NCBI RefSeq assembly: GCF_009789575.1
Contig: NZ_CP046908.1
Span: 3,997,001 to 4,061,000 of the forward strand
Origin: Stappia indica
GTDB taxonomy: Bacteria > Pseudomonadota > Alphaproteobacteria > Rhizobiales > Stappiaceae
Length of the DNA: 64,000 bases
Direction of reading: 5' to 3'
The position numbers and the translations under genes were made by a program. Under the pieces are notes generated by a model that made no database searches, had not been told where the DNA came from, and saw only the letters and a list, made by a program, of their open reading frames with translations. Below, piece by piece: positions 26,891 through 35,277 of the stretch. Positions within the stretch are counted from its first letter, which is position 1. The number at the start of each line of letters is the position of its first letter.

Positions 26891-27976
26891 ATGTCGCACA
26901 ATACCTTCGGTCACCTTTTCCGCGTCACCACCTGGGGCGAAAGCCACGGCCCGGCGCTCGGCTGCGTCGTCGACGGATGCCCGCCGCGGATCGAGCTGAC
27001 CGAGGCGGAAATCCAGGCCTTCCTCGACAAGCGCAAGCCCGGCCAGTCGAAGTACACGACCCAGCGGCGCGAGGCCGATGCGGTGCGCATTCTCTCCGGC
27101 GTGATGAGCGACGACCATGGCGTGCAGCGCACCACCGGGACGCCGATCTCGCTGATGATCGAGAACACGGACCAGCGCTCGAAGGACTATTCCGAGATCC
27201 GCGAGAGCTATCGTCCCGGCCATGCCGATTTCACCTATGACGCCAAATACGGCATCCGCGACTATCGCGGCGGCGGGCGCTCGTCCGCCCGCGAAACGGC
27301 TGCGCGCGTCGCTGCGGGCGCCATTGCCCGGAAGGTGGTCCCCGGTCTTCTCGTGCGCGGCGCGCTGGTTCAGGTCGGGCCGCACAAGGTCGACCGCAGC
27401 CGCTGGGACTGGGACGAGATCGGCAACAACCCCTTCTTCTGCCCCGATGCGACGACGGCCGCGCGCTGGTCCGAATATCTCGACCAGATCCGCAAGGACG
27501 GGTCCTCCGTCGGCGCGGTGGTGGAAGTGGTCGCCGAGGGCGTGCCGGCGGGGCTTGGCGCTCCGCTCTATGGCAAGCTGGACCAGGAGATCGCCGCTGC
27601 GCTGATGTCGATCAACGCGGTGAAGGGGGTGGAGATCGGCAACGGCTTCGACGCCGCAGCCCTGACCGGCGAGGAGAATGCGGACGAGATGCGCATCGGC
27701 GCCGACGGACGTCCCGTCTTCCTGTCCAACAATGCCGGCGGCATTCTCGGCGGTATTTCCTCCGGCGAGCCGGTGGTCGCGCGTTTTGCCGTCAAGCCGA
27801 CCTCGTCGATCCTGACCCCGCGCCGTTCCGTCACCCGCTCCGGCGAGGATGTGGACGTGCGCACCAAGGGGCGGCATGACCCGTGCGTCGGCATTCGCGC
27901 CGTGCCCGTTGGCGAGGCCATGCTGGCCTGCGTGATCGCCGACCACTACCTGCGTCACCGCGGACAGGTCGGCTGA
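26891..27976 (+). CDS. aroC: Chorismate synthase
   Basis: AroC eliminates phosphate from 5-enolpyruvylshikimate 3-phosphate to make chorismate, using reduced FMN. The protein is 361 residues. Family signatures are [19 protein letters not shown] at the N-terminus, [25 protein letters not shown] in parts, and the C-terminal block [10 protein letters not shown] with RGRHDP replaced by [12 protein letters not shown]. The flavin requirement is notable because ribB follows directly. An in-frame ATG at 26873 (MFRITQ) is possible, but MSHNTFG is the usual start. Confidence 0.96.
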   Translation: MSHNTFGHLFRVTTWGESHGPALGCVVDGCPPRIELTEAEIQAFLDKRKPGQSKYTTQRREADAVRILSGVMSDDHGVQRTTGTPISLMIENTDQRSKDYSEIRESYRPGHADFTYDAKYGIRDYRGGGRSSARETAARVAAGAIARKVVPGLLVRGALVQVGPHKVDRSRWDWDEIGNNPFFCPDATTAARWSEYLDQIRKDGSSVGAVVEVVAEGVPAGLGAPLYGKLDQEIAAALMSINAVKGVEIGNGFDAAALTGEENADEMRIGADGRPVFLSNNAGGILGGISSGEPVVARFAVKPTSSILTPRRSVTRSGEDVDVRTKGRHDPCVGIRAVPVGEAMLACVIADHYLRHRGQVG

Positions 27977-28022
27977 TTTCAGTATTGCTGAAATCTGTGA
28001 TCATTTTTATTGCTACTGAAAA
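27976..28022. promoter_or_regulatory. Repeat cluster before the HTH-RibB gene (operator candidate)
   Basis: A perfect inverted repeat ATTTCAG-TATTG-CTGAAAT covers 27976-27994, beginning at the last base of the aroC stop. The heptamer TATTGCT followed by TGAAA occurs twice (27983 and 28008), so a third CTGAAAA half-site lies at 28016-28022, about 23 bp before the ATG at 28045. The whole leader is only 68 bp, too short for an FMN riboswitch. Confidence 0.5.
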
Positions 28023-28044
28023 TCCGCTGCGGTAGCATGCTGGC

Positions 28045-29364
28045 ATGCGTCTAGATGCTTGGCTCACCCTCAACAAGGAAACCCGGTCGGCCTTTGCCCG
28101 CCGCGCCGGCCTGTCGCCGGCGGCCGTGACCGCCCTGTGCAACGACCCGGGCGTTTGGGTTTCGCGTGAAAGCGCGGAAAGGATCGCTGCCGCCACAGGC
28201 GGCGAGGTCACTCCGAACGACCTGCTCGGCTTGAAAGGATCTACCAACGTGGACATGTCCCAGACACGTGTCGCGGAGGCGCTGCGCGCCTTCGAACGCG
28301 GCGAAATGCTTGTGGTTACCGATGACGACGACCGGGAGAACGAGGGCGACCTGATCGTCGCGGCCTCGCTCATCACTCCGGAGCAGATGGCCTTCATGGT
28401 TCGCCATACCTCAGGCATCGTCTGCGCTCCCATGACCCGGGACAATGCGCGCCGCCTGCGGCTCGACCCGATGGTCGCCGACAATGACGCGCCGCTGTCG
28501 ACGGCCTTCACCATTTCGGTCGACTATCGCCACGGCCTCACCACCGGCATCTCCGCCGAGGAGCGGTGCTCGACCGTGCGCGGCCTCGCCAATCCGAATG
28601 CAGGGGCGGCGGATTTTGCACGTCCCGGACACATCTTCCCGCTGGTGGCTCGCGAGGGCGGCGTGCTGATGCGCTCCGGCCATACCGAGGCGGCCGTCGA
28701 TCTCTGCCGCCTTGCCGGCCTGCCGGAGGTCGGCGTGATCTCCGAGCTCGTCAACGACGACGGCACGGTCAAGCGCGGCCCCCAGGTGGCCGAATTTGCC
28801 GCCCGTCACAATCTCAAGTCCGTTTCGGTGGCCGATCTCATCGCCTGGCGCCAGCGCATGGAGCGCTTGGTCGAGCGGATTGCCGAACAGCCGATCGAGA
28901 CCATCGCAGGCCCGGCTTATGCGGTCACCTACGCGACGCCCTATGACCCCATGCACCATGTTGCGGTGGTCTTCGGTGACATTCTCGATGGTCGCAACGT
29001 GCCTGTCCGCCTCCAGTTGGAATCGGTTCTCGACGACGTCTTCGGGGATGCGCGGGTGATGGACGACGTGATGCGCAGCTTCGCCGCACGCGGCCGCGGT
29101 ATCGTGGTCTATCTGCGCGAGGGTTCGGTCGGCGTTGCGCGCCAGGCGCGTCGTGCACGGACGGATCTGGCGGCTGCAGAGGCGGAGGAGCACCATTCGG
29201 CTCAGGCGCGTGAGGAGCAGTGGCGGGAAATCGGTCTCGGCGCGCAGATCCTGAAGGATCTGGGTGTCAACTCGATCACCCTGCTTGCGTCCCGCCAGCG
29301 TCGTTATGTCGGCCTTGAAGGCTTCGGCATCGCCATCGAGTCGACCGAGATCCGCGAAGCCTGA
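28045..29364 (+). CDS. ribB: HTH-RibB fusion: DHBP synthase with degenerate RibA domain
   Basis: RibB converts ribulose 5-phosphate to 3,4-dihydroxy-2-butanone 4-phosphate for riboflavin synthesis. Residues about 75-275 are a complete RibB domain: DDDDRENEGDLI, HTSGIVCAPM, DYRHGLTTGIS, RPGHIFPL, RSGHTEAAVDL, GVISELVND. The C-terminal part resembles GTP cyclohydrolase II, but all three zinc cysteines of its S-E-C...C-D-C region are missing (LESVLDDVFGDARVMDDVM), so it should be inactive. Residues 1-65 are extra: ETRSAFARRAGLSPAAVTAL then SRESAERIAAATGG and EVTPNDLL form a Cro/C1-like helix-turn-helix. An internal start near 28249 (GTG with AAAGGA upstream, or ATG 28255) would give a conventional RibB, so two products are conceivable. 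Confidence 0.87.
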   Translation: MRLDAWLTLNKETRSAFARRAGLSPAAVTALCNDPGVWVSRESAERIAAATGGEVTPNDLLGLKGSTNVDMSQTRVAEALRAFERGEMLVVTDDDDRENEGDLIVAASLITPEQMAFMVRHTSGIVCAPMTRDNARRLRLDPMVADNDAPLSTAFTISVDYRHGLTTGISAEERCSTVRGLANPNAGAADFARPGHIFPLVAREGGVLMRSGHTEAAVDLCRLAGLPEVGVISELVNDDGTVKRGPQVAEFAARHNLKSVSVADLIAWRQRMERLVERIAEQPIETIAGPAYAVTYATPYDPMHHVAVVFGDILDGRNVPVRLQLESVLDDVFGDARVMDDVMRSFAARGRGIVVYLREGSVGVARQARRARTDLAAAEAEEHHSAQAREEQWREIGLGAQILKDLGVNSITLLASRQRRYVGLEGFGIAIESTEIREA

Positions 29365-29428
29365 GGGGCACGACTGGCCCGCGACGCATCCACGCAGGGG
29401 ACAAGATCTGCTCCGCCGCACAAAAAAG

Positions 29429-29453
29429 GAGGCCGTGCCAATGGCACGGCCTC
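29429..29453 (-). terminator. Minus-strand intrinsic terminator with no annotated gene upstream
   Basis: GAGGCCGTGCC pairs perfectly with GGCACGGCCTC over 11 bp with a 3-base loop. On the minus strand it is followed by CTTTTTTG, a classic U-tail. No annotated minus-strand gene ends here. Confidence 0.78.
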
Positions 29454-29600
29454 AAGTCGATCACTGTGCACGTGGCCCCATCGACCACAACCTGTATTTA
29501 GTATCTTTTTTGGCCCATTGCATCACCTAAATGCTAGATAAAAGTCATATTTTTCCGTCGCATCAGAAATTCCTACAGGGTCTTATTTACTCAAGGTTGC
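29429..29600 (-). ncRNA. Candidate small RNA (5' end uncertain)
   Basis: Reading the minus strand toward the terminator at 29453-29429, a second possible stem pairs GTCGAT (29485-29480) with ATCGAC (29461-29456) just before it. Two successive stems and a U-tail in an AT-richer gap are typical of trans-acting alphaproteobacterial sRNAs. A 20-codon frame, 29523-29461, beginning MQWAKKDTKY and preceded by AGGTG, lies inside and could be a tiny peptide or chance. I could not fix a promoter; 29600 is only an approximate boundary. Confidence 0.4.
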
Positions 29601-29788
29601 ATTGTTCTTGTTCGAATGGGGGTGTCTGAGCTTTGTGGTTGCCGGACCTTGCGGCAAGCGCAAAGAGGGGGTGCGCCGCGCGGATTTGCGCCCTATGTGA
29701 ACATGGTGGTATTCACCGGCATGGCCGCCACACGTTCGGGAGTGCTCCGACCTCCCGTGTCTCGCGTCGAACCTCTGGGATCGCTTCC

Positions 29789-31708
29789 GTGTACAAACGC
29801 CCCGAAACGCCTTTGCTCGACACCGTCAGTTCGCCGAGCGACCTTCGCCAGCTTCCTGAGCGCGAGCTGCGCCAGCTTGCAGACGAGCTGCGGGCGGAAG
29901 TGATCGACGCCGTCTCGGTCACCGGCGGCCATCTGGGCGCGGGCCTCGGCGTGGTGGAGCTGACCACGGCGATCCACTACGTGTTCAACACGCCCGACGA
30001 CCGGCTGATCTGGGATGTCGGCCACCAGTGCTACCCGCACAAGATCCTGACCGGCCGGCGCGACCGAATCCGCACCCTGCGCCAGGGCGGTGGCCTGTCC
30101 GGTTTCACCAAGCGTTCGGAGAGCGACTACGATCCCTTCGGCGCCGCGCATTCCTCCACCTCGATTTCCGCCGGGCTCGGCATGGCCGTGGCGCGCGATC
30201 TCGATGGCCGCGCCAACAACATCATCGCGGTGATCGGCGACGGTGCCATGTCCGCCGGCATGGCCTATGAGGCGATGAACAACGCGGGCGCCCAGCATTC
30301 GCGGCTGATCGTGATCCTCAACGACAACGACATGTCCATCGCGCCGCCGGTCGGGGCGATGAGCGCCTATCTGGCGCGTCTCGTCTCCGGGCGTACCTAT
30401 CTCACGCTGCGCGATGCGGCCAAACAGCTGGCCAAGGTCCTGCCGCGCCACCTGCAGCAGAAGGCGGCCCGCGCGGAAGAATATGCCCGAGGTTTCTGGA
30501 CCGGAGGGACCCTCTTCGAGGAGCTCGGCTTCTATTATGTCGGCCCGGTCGACGGCCATAACCTCGATCACCTGCTACCCGTGCTGAAGAACGTGCGCGA
30601 CACCCATCAGGGCCCTGTGCTGATCCACGTGGTGACCCGCAAGGGCAAGGGCTATGCGCCTGCCGAGAATTCCGCCGACAAGTATCACGGGGTGGCGAAG
30701 TTCGACGTCATCACCGGCGAACAGTCGAAGCCGAAGGCCAACGCGCCCAGCTACACGCGCGTCTTTGCCGAAAGCCTGGTCGAGGAAGCGCGCCACGACG
30801 AGCGCATCGTCGCCATTACCGCCGCCATGCCCGACGGTACGGGGCTGGACCTGTTCGGCGAAGCCTATCCGGAGCGCACTTTCGACGTCGGCATCGCCGA
30901 GCAGCATGCGGTGACCTTCGCGGCCGGCATGGCAACGGAAGGCTACAAGCCGTTCTGTGCGATCTATTCCACTTTCCTGCAGCGCGGCTACGACCAGGTG
31001 GTGCATGACGTCGCCATCCAGGGGCTGCCGGTCCGCTTCCCCATCGACCGCGCCGGCCTCGTCGGCGCCGACGGTCCGACGCATGCGGGCAGTTTCGACA
31101 CGGCCTATCTCGCCTGCCTGCCCGGGTTCGTCGTGATGGCTGCCGGCGATGAGGCAGAGCTTCGCCACATGGTCGCGACCGCCGCGGCCTATGACGAGGG
31201 ACCGATCTCTTTCCGCTATCCGCGCGGCGAGGGCGTCGGCATCGACCTGCCGCAACGCGGGCAGGTGCTTCAGATCGGCAAGGGGCGGGTGCTGCGCGAG
31301 GGCACCAAGGTGGCGCTGCTGTCGTTCGGCAGCCGTCTGCGCGAGTGCCTTCTTGCGGCGGACGAGCTGGACGCGGCTGGCCTGTCGACCACCGTTGCCG
31401 ATGCGCGCTTCGCCAAGCCTCTCGACGAGGATCTGGTCATGCGGCTTGCCCGCGAGCACGAGGTTCTGGTGCTGGTCGAGGAAGGCTCGGTCGGCGGTTT
31501 CGGGTCCCATGTGCTGCAGCTGCTGGCCGAGCGCGGAGCCCTGGATGCCGGCCTCAAGGTTCGGCCGCTCTGTCTGCCGGATCGCTTCATCGAGCACGAC
31601 CGGCCGGAGCGCATGTATGCCGAGGCCGGCCTCGATACCCGCGGCATTCTCCAGACGGTGTTCGCGGCGCTGGGCCGGGATGCGGGAACGGCCGCGCGGC
31701 TGGCCTGA
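29789..31708 (+). CDS. dxs: 1-deoxy-D-xylulose-5-phosphate synthase
   Basis: DXS condenses pyruvate and glyceraldehyde 3-phosphate using thiamine diphosphate, the first step of the MEP isoprenoid pathway. The 639 residues from the GTG at 29789 match the normal length. Motifs are [15 protein letters not shown], the TPP-binding [16 protein letters not shown] with NDNDMSI, the catalytic [17 protein letters not shown], and [15 protein letters not shown]. The frame continues upstream to 29633 but that part is not DXS-like, and GGGA lies nine bases before the GTG. In Rhizobiales dxs is often next to xseB and tlyA. Here xseB is at 38.5 kb and tlyA at 35.3 kb, so extra genes have come between. Confidence 0.95.
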   Translation: MYKRPETPLLDTVSSPSDLRQLPERELRQLADELRAEVIDAVSVTGGHLGAGLGVVELTTAIHYVFNTPDDRLIWDVGHQCYPHKILTGRRDRIRTLRQGGGLSGFTKRSESDYDPFGAAHSSTSISAGLGMAVARDLDGRANNIIAVIGDGAMSAGMAYEAMNNAGAQHSRLIVILNDNDMSIAPPVGAMSAYLARLVSGRTYLTLRDAAKQLAKVLPRHLQQKAARAEEYARGFWTGGTLFEELGFYYVGPVDGHNLDHLLPVLKNVRDTHQGPVLIHVVTRKGKGYAPAENSADKYHGVAKFDVITGEQSKPKANAPSYTRVFAESLVEEARHDERIVAITAAMPDGTGLDLFGEAYPERTFDVGIAEQHAVTFAAGMATEGYKPFCAIYSTFLQRGYDQVVHDVAIQGLPVRFPIDRAGLVGADGPTHAGSFDTAYLACLPGFVVMAAGDEAELRHMVATAAAYDEGPISFRYPRGEGVGIDLPQRGQVLQIGKGRVLREGTKVALLSFGSRLRECLLAADELDAAGLSTTVADARFAKPLDEDLVMRLAREHEVLVLVEEGSVGGFGSHVLQLLAERGALDAGLKVRPLCLPDRFIEHDRPERMYAEAGLDTRGILQTVFAALGRDAGTAARLA

Positions 31709-31953
31709 AACCGGCACAGGGCAGCCGGGTTTGCGACCCATGCCCTGAGCGGGCGGCGCCATGCATTGCCCGCGCATTGACACTGCCGCGCGAATATTGA
31801 AACGGTCCCGCCAGGTTCGGGCACGCGCTCGTTTTGCGCGTGCCCTTGGTCTGGACGCGTTGGGCACCTGCGCGCTGCGCGCCGCTTGAACCATCCGCAA
31901 CGCCACGGTCGGACCGGGCCAGCCCGTCCCGCACAGTCAGGAAAGAGCGAGCC

Positions 31954-33378
31954 ATGGCGCAGGTGCTGGCCCCTGTATCGGCCCTTCTCATCGCGATTAC
32001 GCTGCTCGTCATCGGCCATGGTCTGCAGAGCACGCTGATCCCGCTTGCCGGTTCCTTGGCCGGCTTTTCCGACCTGCAGGTCGGTCTTGTGTCGTCGAGC
32101 TATTTCTTCGGCCTCGTCCTCGGCTGCCTCGGCGCGCCTTACGTGATCATGCGCGCCGGGCATATCCGCGCGTTCGCCGCGCTCGTCTCGCTGATGTCGG
32201 CGGCGGCCATCCTGCACCCGATCATGGTGGACCCGCTGTCCTGGAGCGCCATCCGCATCATCTCCGGCTTCTGCCTTGCCGGTTTCTACATGATCGTCGA
32301 GAGCTGGCTGAACGAGCAGGCGTCCAACGAGAACCGCGGCACGATCATGTCGATCTACATCGTTCTGGTCTATGCGGCGATGACCACCGGGCAGCTGTCG
32401 CTGACGGTGATGGACCTCACCACCTTCGTGCCCTTCGCCATCGCGTCGGTTGCCGTCAGCCTGGCCGTCATTCCCGTGTCGCTGACCACGGCCAACCAGC
32501 CGGCGCCGATCACCGTCGTCCGCTTCCGGCCGGTGAAGCTTTACCGCAACTCGCCGACGGCGCTGGTCGCGGTGCTGCTGATCGGCGTCACGCAGGGCGC
32601 GCTGTGGATGCTGGCACCGCTCTATGCGATCCAGATCGGGCTGACGACCAGCCAGGCAGCCTATTTCGCGGCCGCCTTCGTCGGCGCCGGGGCTATCACG
32701 CAGTGGCCCATCGGCCGCCTGTCCGACCGGCTCGACCGCCGGCTCGTGCTGCTCGGTCTTGCCGCTTCGGCCGTCCTGGTCAGCATCATCTTCATGACGG
32801 TGCCCATCGAGGGCATGGCCATGGCGATCATGCTCGCGCTGCTGGCGGGCGTCGCCACCCAGCCGGCCTATGCGATCGCCGCCTCGCACGCCTTCGACCA
32901 CGCGGACCGCAACGACTATGTCGAGACATCGTCGGGCATGAACCTCGCCTTCGGCATCGGCTCGTCCTTCGGTCCGCTTACCGCGTCCTACCTGATGCAG
33001 TCGGTCGGCTCCTGGGGCCTGTTCCTCCAGGTCGCGGTGATCCAGGCCTTGATGGGGCTTTACATCCTGTCCCGCCTGTTCCAGAGGGCCGGCCCGACGG
33101 TCGAGGAAAAGACGGACTTCGACTACGCCGCCTCGGCACAGGTCGGTACGGTGCTCAGCCCCGAGCCGCTCGATCTCGAAGATCCTTCGGTCATTCCGCC
33201 GGAAGAGTTCCCCGCCTACGACTACATCACCGAGGAGAGTTCCGAGGAGGCGTCCGCTCCGGTCAGCGAGGAGTTCTGGACGAGCGCGGCCAATGAGCCC
33301 GCTGCGGAGGAAGACGGGGTTGCCTCTCCATCGCCGCAGTCTGCGAGCGATACCGAGGCCGGCTCGCGCCGGGACTGA
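31954..33378 (+). CDS. MFS transporter (YcaD-like)
   Basis: This is an inner-membrane major facilitator with about 12 hydrophobic segments in 474 residues. The loop motif between helices 2 and 3 (CLGAPYVIMRAGHIR) and the mid-protein loop ITQWPIGRLSDRLDRRLVL match the MFS A-type motif. WLNEQASNENRGTIMS is characteristic of the YcaD-like group. An unusual acidic, Pro/Ser/Glu-rich cytoplasmic tail of roughly 90 residues follows the last helix (from about residue 385). The substrate is unknown. The ATG at 31954 has AGGAAAG upstream; 245 bp separate it from dxs. Confidence 0.85.
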   Translation: MAQVLAPVSALLIAITLLVIGHGLQSTLIPLAGSLAGFSDLQVGLVSSSYFFGLVLGCLGAPYVIMRAGHIRAFAALVSLMSAAAILHPIMVDPLSWSAIRIISGFCLAGFYMIVESWLNEQASNENRGTIMSIYIVLVYAAMTTGQLSLTVMDLTTFVPFAIASVAVSLAVIPVSLTTANQPAPITVVRFRPVKLYRNSPTALVAVLLIGVTQGALWMLAPLYAIQIGLTTSQAAYFAAAFVGAGAITQWPIGRLSDRLDRRLVLLGLAASAVLVSIIFMTVPIEGMAMAIMLALLAGVATQPAYAIAASHAFDHADRNDYVETSSGMNLAFGIGSSFGPLTASYLMQSVGSWGLFLQVAVIQALMGLYILSRLFQRAGPTVEEKTDFDYAASAQVGTVLSPEPLDLEDPSVIPPEEFPAYDYITEESSEEASAPVSEEFWTSAANEPAAEEDGVASPSPQSASDTEAGSRRD

Positions 33379-33454
33379 GCGTGGTCTCGCAATCGGCCGA
33401 GCCTGCGGCATCTCATCTCTCGACCCGCGGCACCGCATGGGGCATTGTCGCGCC

Positions 33455-33868
33455 ATGATCCGAAGCGCGACCATGCTTGGCGTCTTGCGCCGCGAGGCCC
33501 TGCCATTGGTGCTGGCCTGCGCGCTCGCGCTCATGCTGCAGCTCGCGGCCATGCCGCTCACTCTGGCAAAGGCCGGCGGCGAGGGGAGCGAGGCCCTGTC
33601 GGTGTTGTGCCTCGGCAGTGCCGATGCCGATGCCGAAACGCAGCCCGTTTCGCAGTCCTCGCATCATGTGCCGGGCTTTTGTCCCTGCGGGCCGGTCTGC
33701 GCCCATTCCGGCTCGCTTCTCTCTGTGACCATGCCCTCCGTCGCCGAGACGGCGCATGCCTCGTATGTCAGCCGCCTCCAGCCGCTGCGACCCGGCAGCG
33801 AGCCGGCACGTGCCGGTCGCGCGCACCGATCGGGCGCGATCCGCGGCCCGCCTCCCGCCAGGACCTGA
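33455..33868 (+). CDS. DUF2946-like small membrane/secreted protein, copper locus
   Basis: This 137-residue protein has an N-terminal hydrophobic segment (LPLVLACALALMLQLAAMPL) and a short Cys/His motif HHVPGFCPCGPVCAHSGS, the type of cluster seen in DUF2946. The family often sits in copper-related loci, and here PCuAC and SCO1 genes follow directly, supporting a copper role. The tail is Arg/Pro-rich and poorly defined. The ATG at 33455 lacks a clear ribosome-binding site, so the start is moderate. Confidence 0.6.
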   Translation: MIRSATMLGVLRREALPLVLACALALMLQLAAMPLTLAKAGGEGSEALSVLCLGSADADAETQPVSQSSHHVPGFCPCGPVCAHSGSLLSVTMPSVAETAHASYVSRLQPLRPGSEPARAGRAHRSGAIRGPPPART

Positions 33869-33973
33869 TCCGGCAGCGCCCCAATTGCGCCTGCCGGCAA
33901 TGTCCACCGTCCTTGCGCCATGTCCATGTCGCTGCGGGACGGAGCTGCTACACGTCCATCGGGAGACGATGAC

Positions 33974-34489
33974 ATGACCAGACTTGCCAAGCTTGCCATT
34001 GCCGCGCTGATCGCGGCTGCCACACTGCCTGCCTTCAACCTGCCGGCGTTCGCCGCCGACGTGACCGCCGGCAACCTGACCCTGTCGGGAGCCTGGACGC
34101 GCGCCACCCCGCCGCGCGCACGCGCCGGCGGCGGGTTCCTCACCATCGCCAATTCCGGCGAGGCCGACCGCCTTGTTTCCGCGTCTTCGCCTGTGTCCAC
34201 CCGGACGGAGATCCACGAGATGGCCGTCCAGGACGGCGTCATGAAGATGCGAGAGATGGCCGACGGCATCGAGGTGCCTGCGGGCGGAACGCTCGAACTG
34301 AAGCCGGGCAGCTACCACGTGATGTTCCTGGAACTGGCCGGTCCCTTGAAGGAAGGCGAGAGCGTGCCCGTTACCCTTACCTTCGAGAAGGCGGGTGCGG
34401 TCGAGGTGTCGCTCACGGTCGAGAAGATGGGGGCCAAGGGCATGGCCGGCCACGGAATGGGCCACGGCCAGCAAGGCGCGAAGGAGTAA
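33974..34489 (+). CDS. pccA: PCuAC-type periplasmic copper chaperone
   Basis: PCuAC proteins carry Cu(I) in the periplasm and pass it, with SCO1, to the CuA centre of cytochrome oxidase. A signal peptide (LAIAALIAAATLPAFNLPAFA) leads into ITIANS-type sequence GGGFLTIANSGEADRLV. The copper-binding residues are in EIHEMAVQDGVMKM (H81, M83, M92) and YHVMFLEL (H115, M117), close to the HMX10MX21HXM consensus. A Met/His-rich tail (MAGHGMGHG) may add copper sites. The SCO1-like gene begins six bases after the stop, so the two are cotranscribed. Confidence 0.9.
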   Translation: MTRLAKLAIAALIAAATLPAFNLPAFAADVTAGNLTLSGAWTRATPPRARAGGGFLTIANSGEADRLVSASSPVSTRTEIHEMAVQDGVMKMREMADGIEVPAGGTLELKPGSYHVMFLELAGPLKEGESVPVTLTFEKAGAVEVSLTVEKMGAKGMAGHGMGHGQQGAKE

Positions 34490-34495
34490 GCCGGA

Positions 34496-35113
34496 ATGTC
34501 CTCTCTGAAGATCCTTCGCTACGTCGCCTGGGCGGCGGTGATCGTCCTGCTCGGCGCCATGGGCTTCGTCGGCTACAAGCAATATGTCGCGCCGGAAGGC
34601 GAGGGGCTGATAGCGCCTCTCGCCAGCATCGGCGGTCCCTTCACCATGACCGATGCGTCGAGCGGCAAGCTCGTCACCGATGCCGATTTCCGCGGCAAGC
34701 CGTCGGCCTATTTCTTCGGATTCACCTTCTGTCCGGATGTCTGCCCGACCACCCTTGCGGAAACGCAGATGTGGATCGAGCAGCTCGGCCCGGATGCCGA
34801 CAAGATGAACTTCGCCTTCGTCTCCGTCGATCCCGAGCGCGACACGCCGGAGGTCATGCGCGACTATGTCGCCGCCTTCGACAAGCGCATCCGGCCGCTG
34901 ACGGGGACGCCGGAGCAGACCGAGGAAATGATCAAGGCGTATCGCATCTATGCGCGCCGTGTGCCGCTGGATGACGGCGACTACACGATGGACCATTCCG
35001 CAGCGGTTTTCCTGATGGACAAGGACAACCGGTTCGTCGGCACGATCGCCTATGACGAGGCCCCTGAAAACGCCATGGCCAAACTGCGCCGCCTGATCGA
35101 TAATGCCTCCTGA
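34496..35113 (+). CDS. SCO1/SenC family copper metallochaperone
   Basis: This 205-residue membrane-anchored thioredoxin-fold protein is required for CuA assembly in cytochrome c oxidase. An N-terminal anchor (residues 8-27) is followed by the periplasmic domain. The copper ligands CPDVC (cysteines 79 and 83) and the distal histidine 167 in TMDHSAAVF are all present, as is the segment FVSVDPERDTPEVMRDYV. It is in an operon with the PCuAC gene. Confidence 0.93.
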   Translation: MSSLKILRYVAWAAVIVLLGAMGFVGYKQYVAPEGEGLIAPLASIGGPFTMTDASSGKLVTDADFRGKPSAYFFGFTFCPDVCPTTLAETQMWIEQLGPDADKMNFAFVSVDPERDTPEVMRDYVAAFDKRIRPLTGTPEQTEEMIKAYRIYARRVPLDDGDYTMDHSAAVFLMDKDNRFVGTIAYDEAPENAMAKLRRLIDNAS

Positions 35114-35139
35114 CACGTGATGTGAACCGGACCTTCAAG

Positions 35140-35274
35140 ATGCGCTCCGACTTGCTCCTTCCTGCCGGACTGTTCTTCGCGGCGGCCTTCGTCGCGACGG
35201 GCGCTCTGTGGTGGGTGTATGGCGAGCGCATCTATGTCGACCGGCTGCTCACCGGCATTGCCAATTGCTTCTGA
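35140..35274 (+). CDS. 44-residue small membrane protein
   Basis: This is a very short gene between the SCO1 gene and tlyA. The product has one transmembrane helix (LLLPAGLFFAAAFVATGALWWVY) and a short tail ending GIANCF. Stop and tlyA start are separated by three bases, so it is probably translated together with tlyA. The ATG has no obvious ribosome-binding site; an in-frame GTG at 35122 would add six residues. I do not recognise a family. Tight packing and a clean membrane-protein profile are the reasons to call it. Confidence 0.55.
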   Translation: MRSDLLLPAGLFFAAAFVATGALWWVYGERIYVDRLLTGIANCF

Positions 35275-35277
35275 CCC

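Larger units (their letters stand above)
29365..29788. other. Long intergenic region between ribB and dxs
   Basis: This 424-bp stretch has lower GC than its surroundings in the middle (29500-29600). It holds a minus-strand terminator, a small-RNA candidate just upstream of it, and the leader of dxs. No plus-strand terminator for ribB with a T-run is evident. Translated frames here are short and have no recognisable content. Confidence 0.5.

Noticed and set aside
28045-28251. Separate small HTH gene upstream of ribB
   Set aside because: The frame runs without a stop into RibB, so a separate product would need a stop or frameshift that is not present. An internal ribB start remains possible and is noted in the feature.
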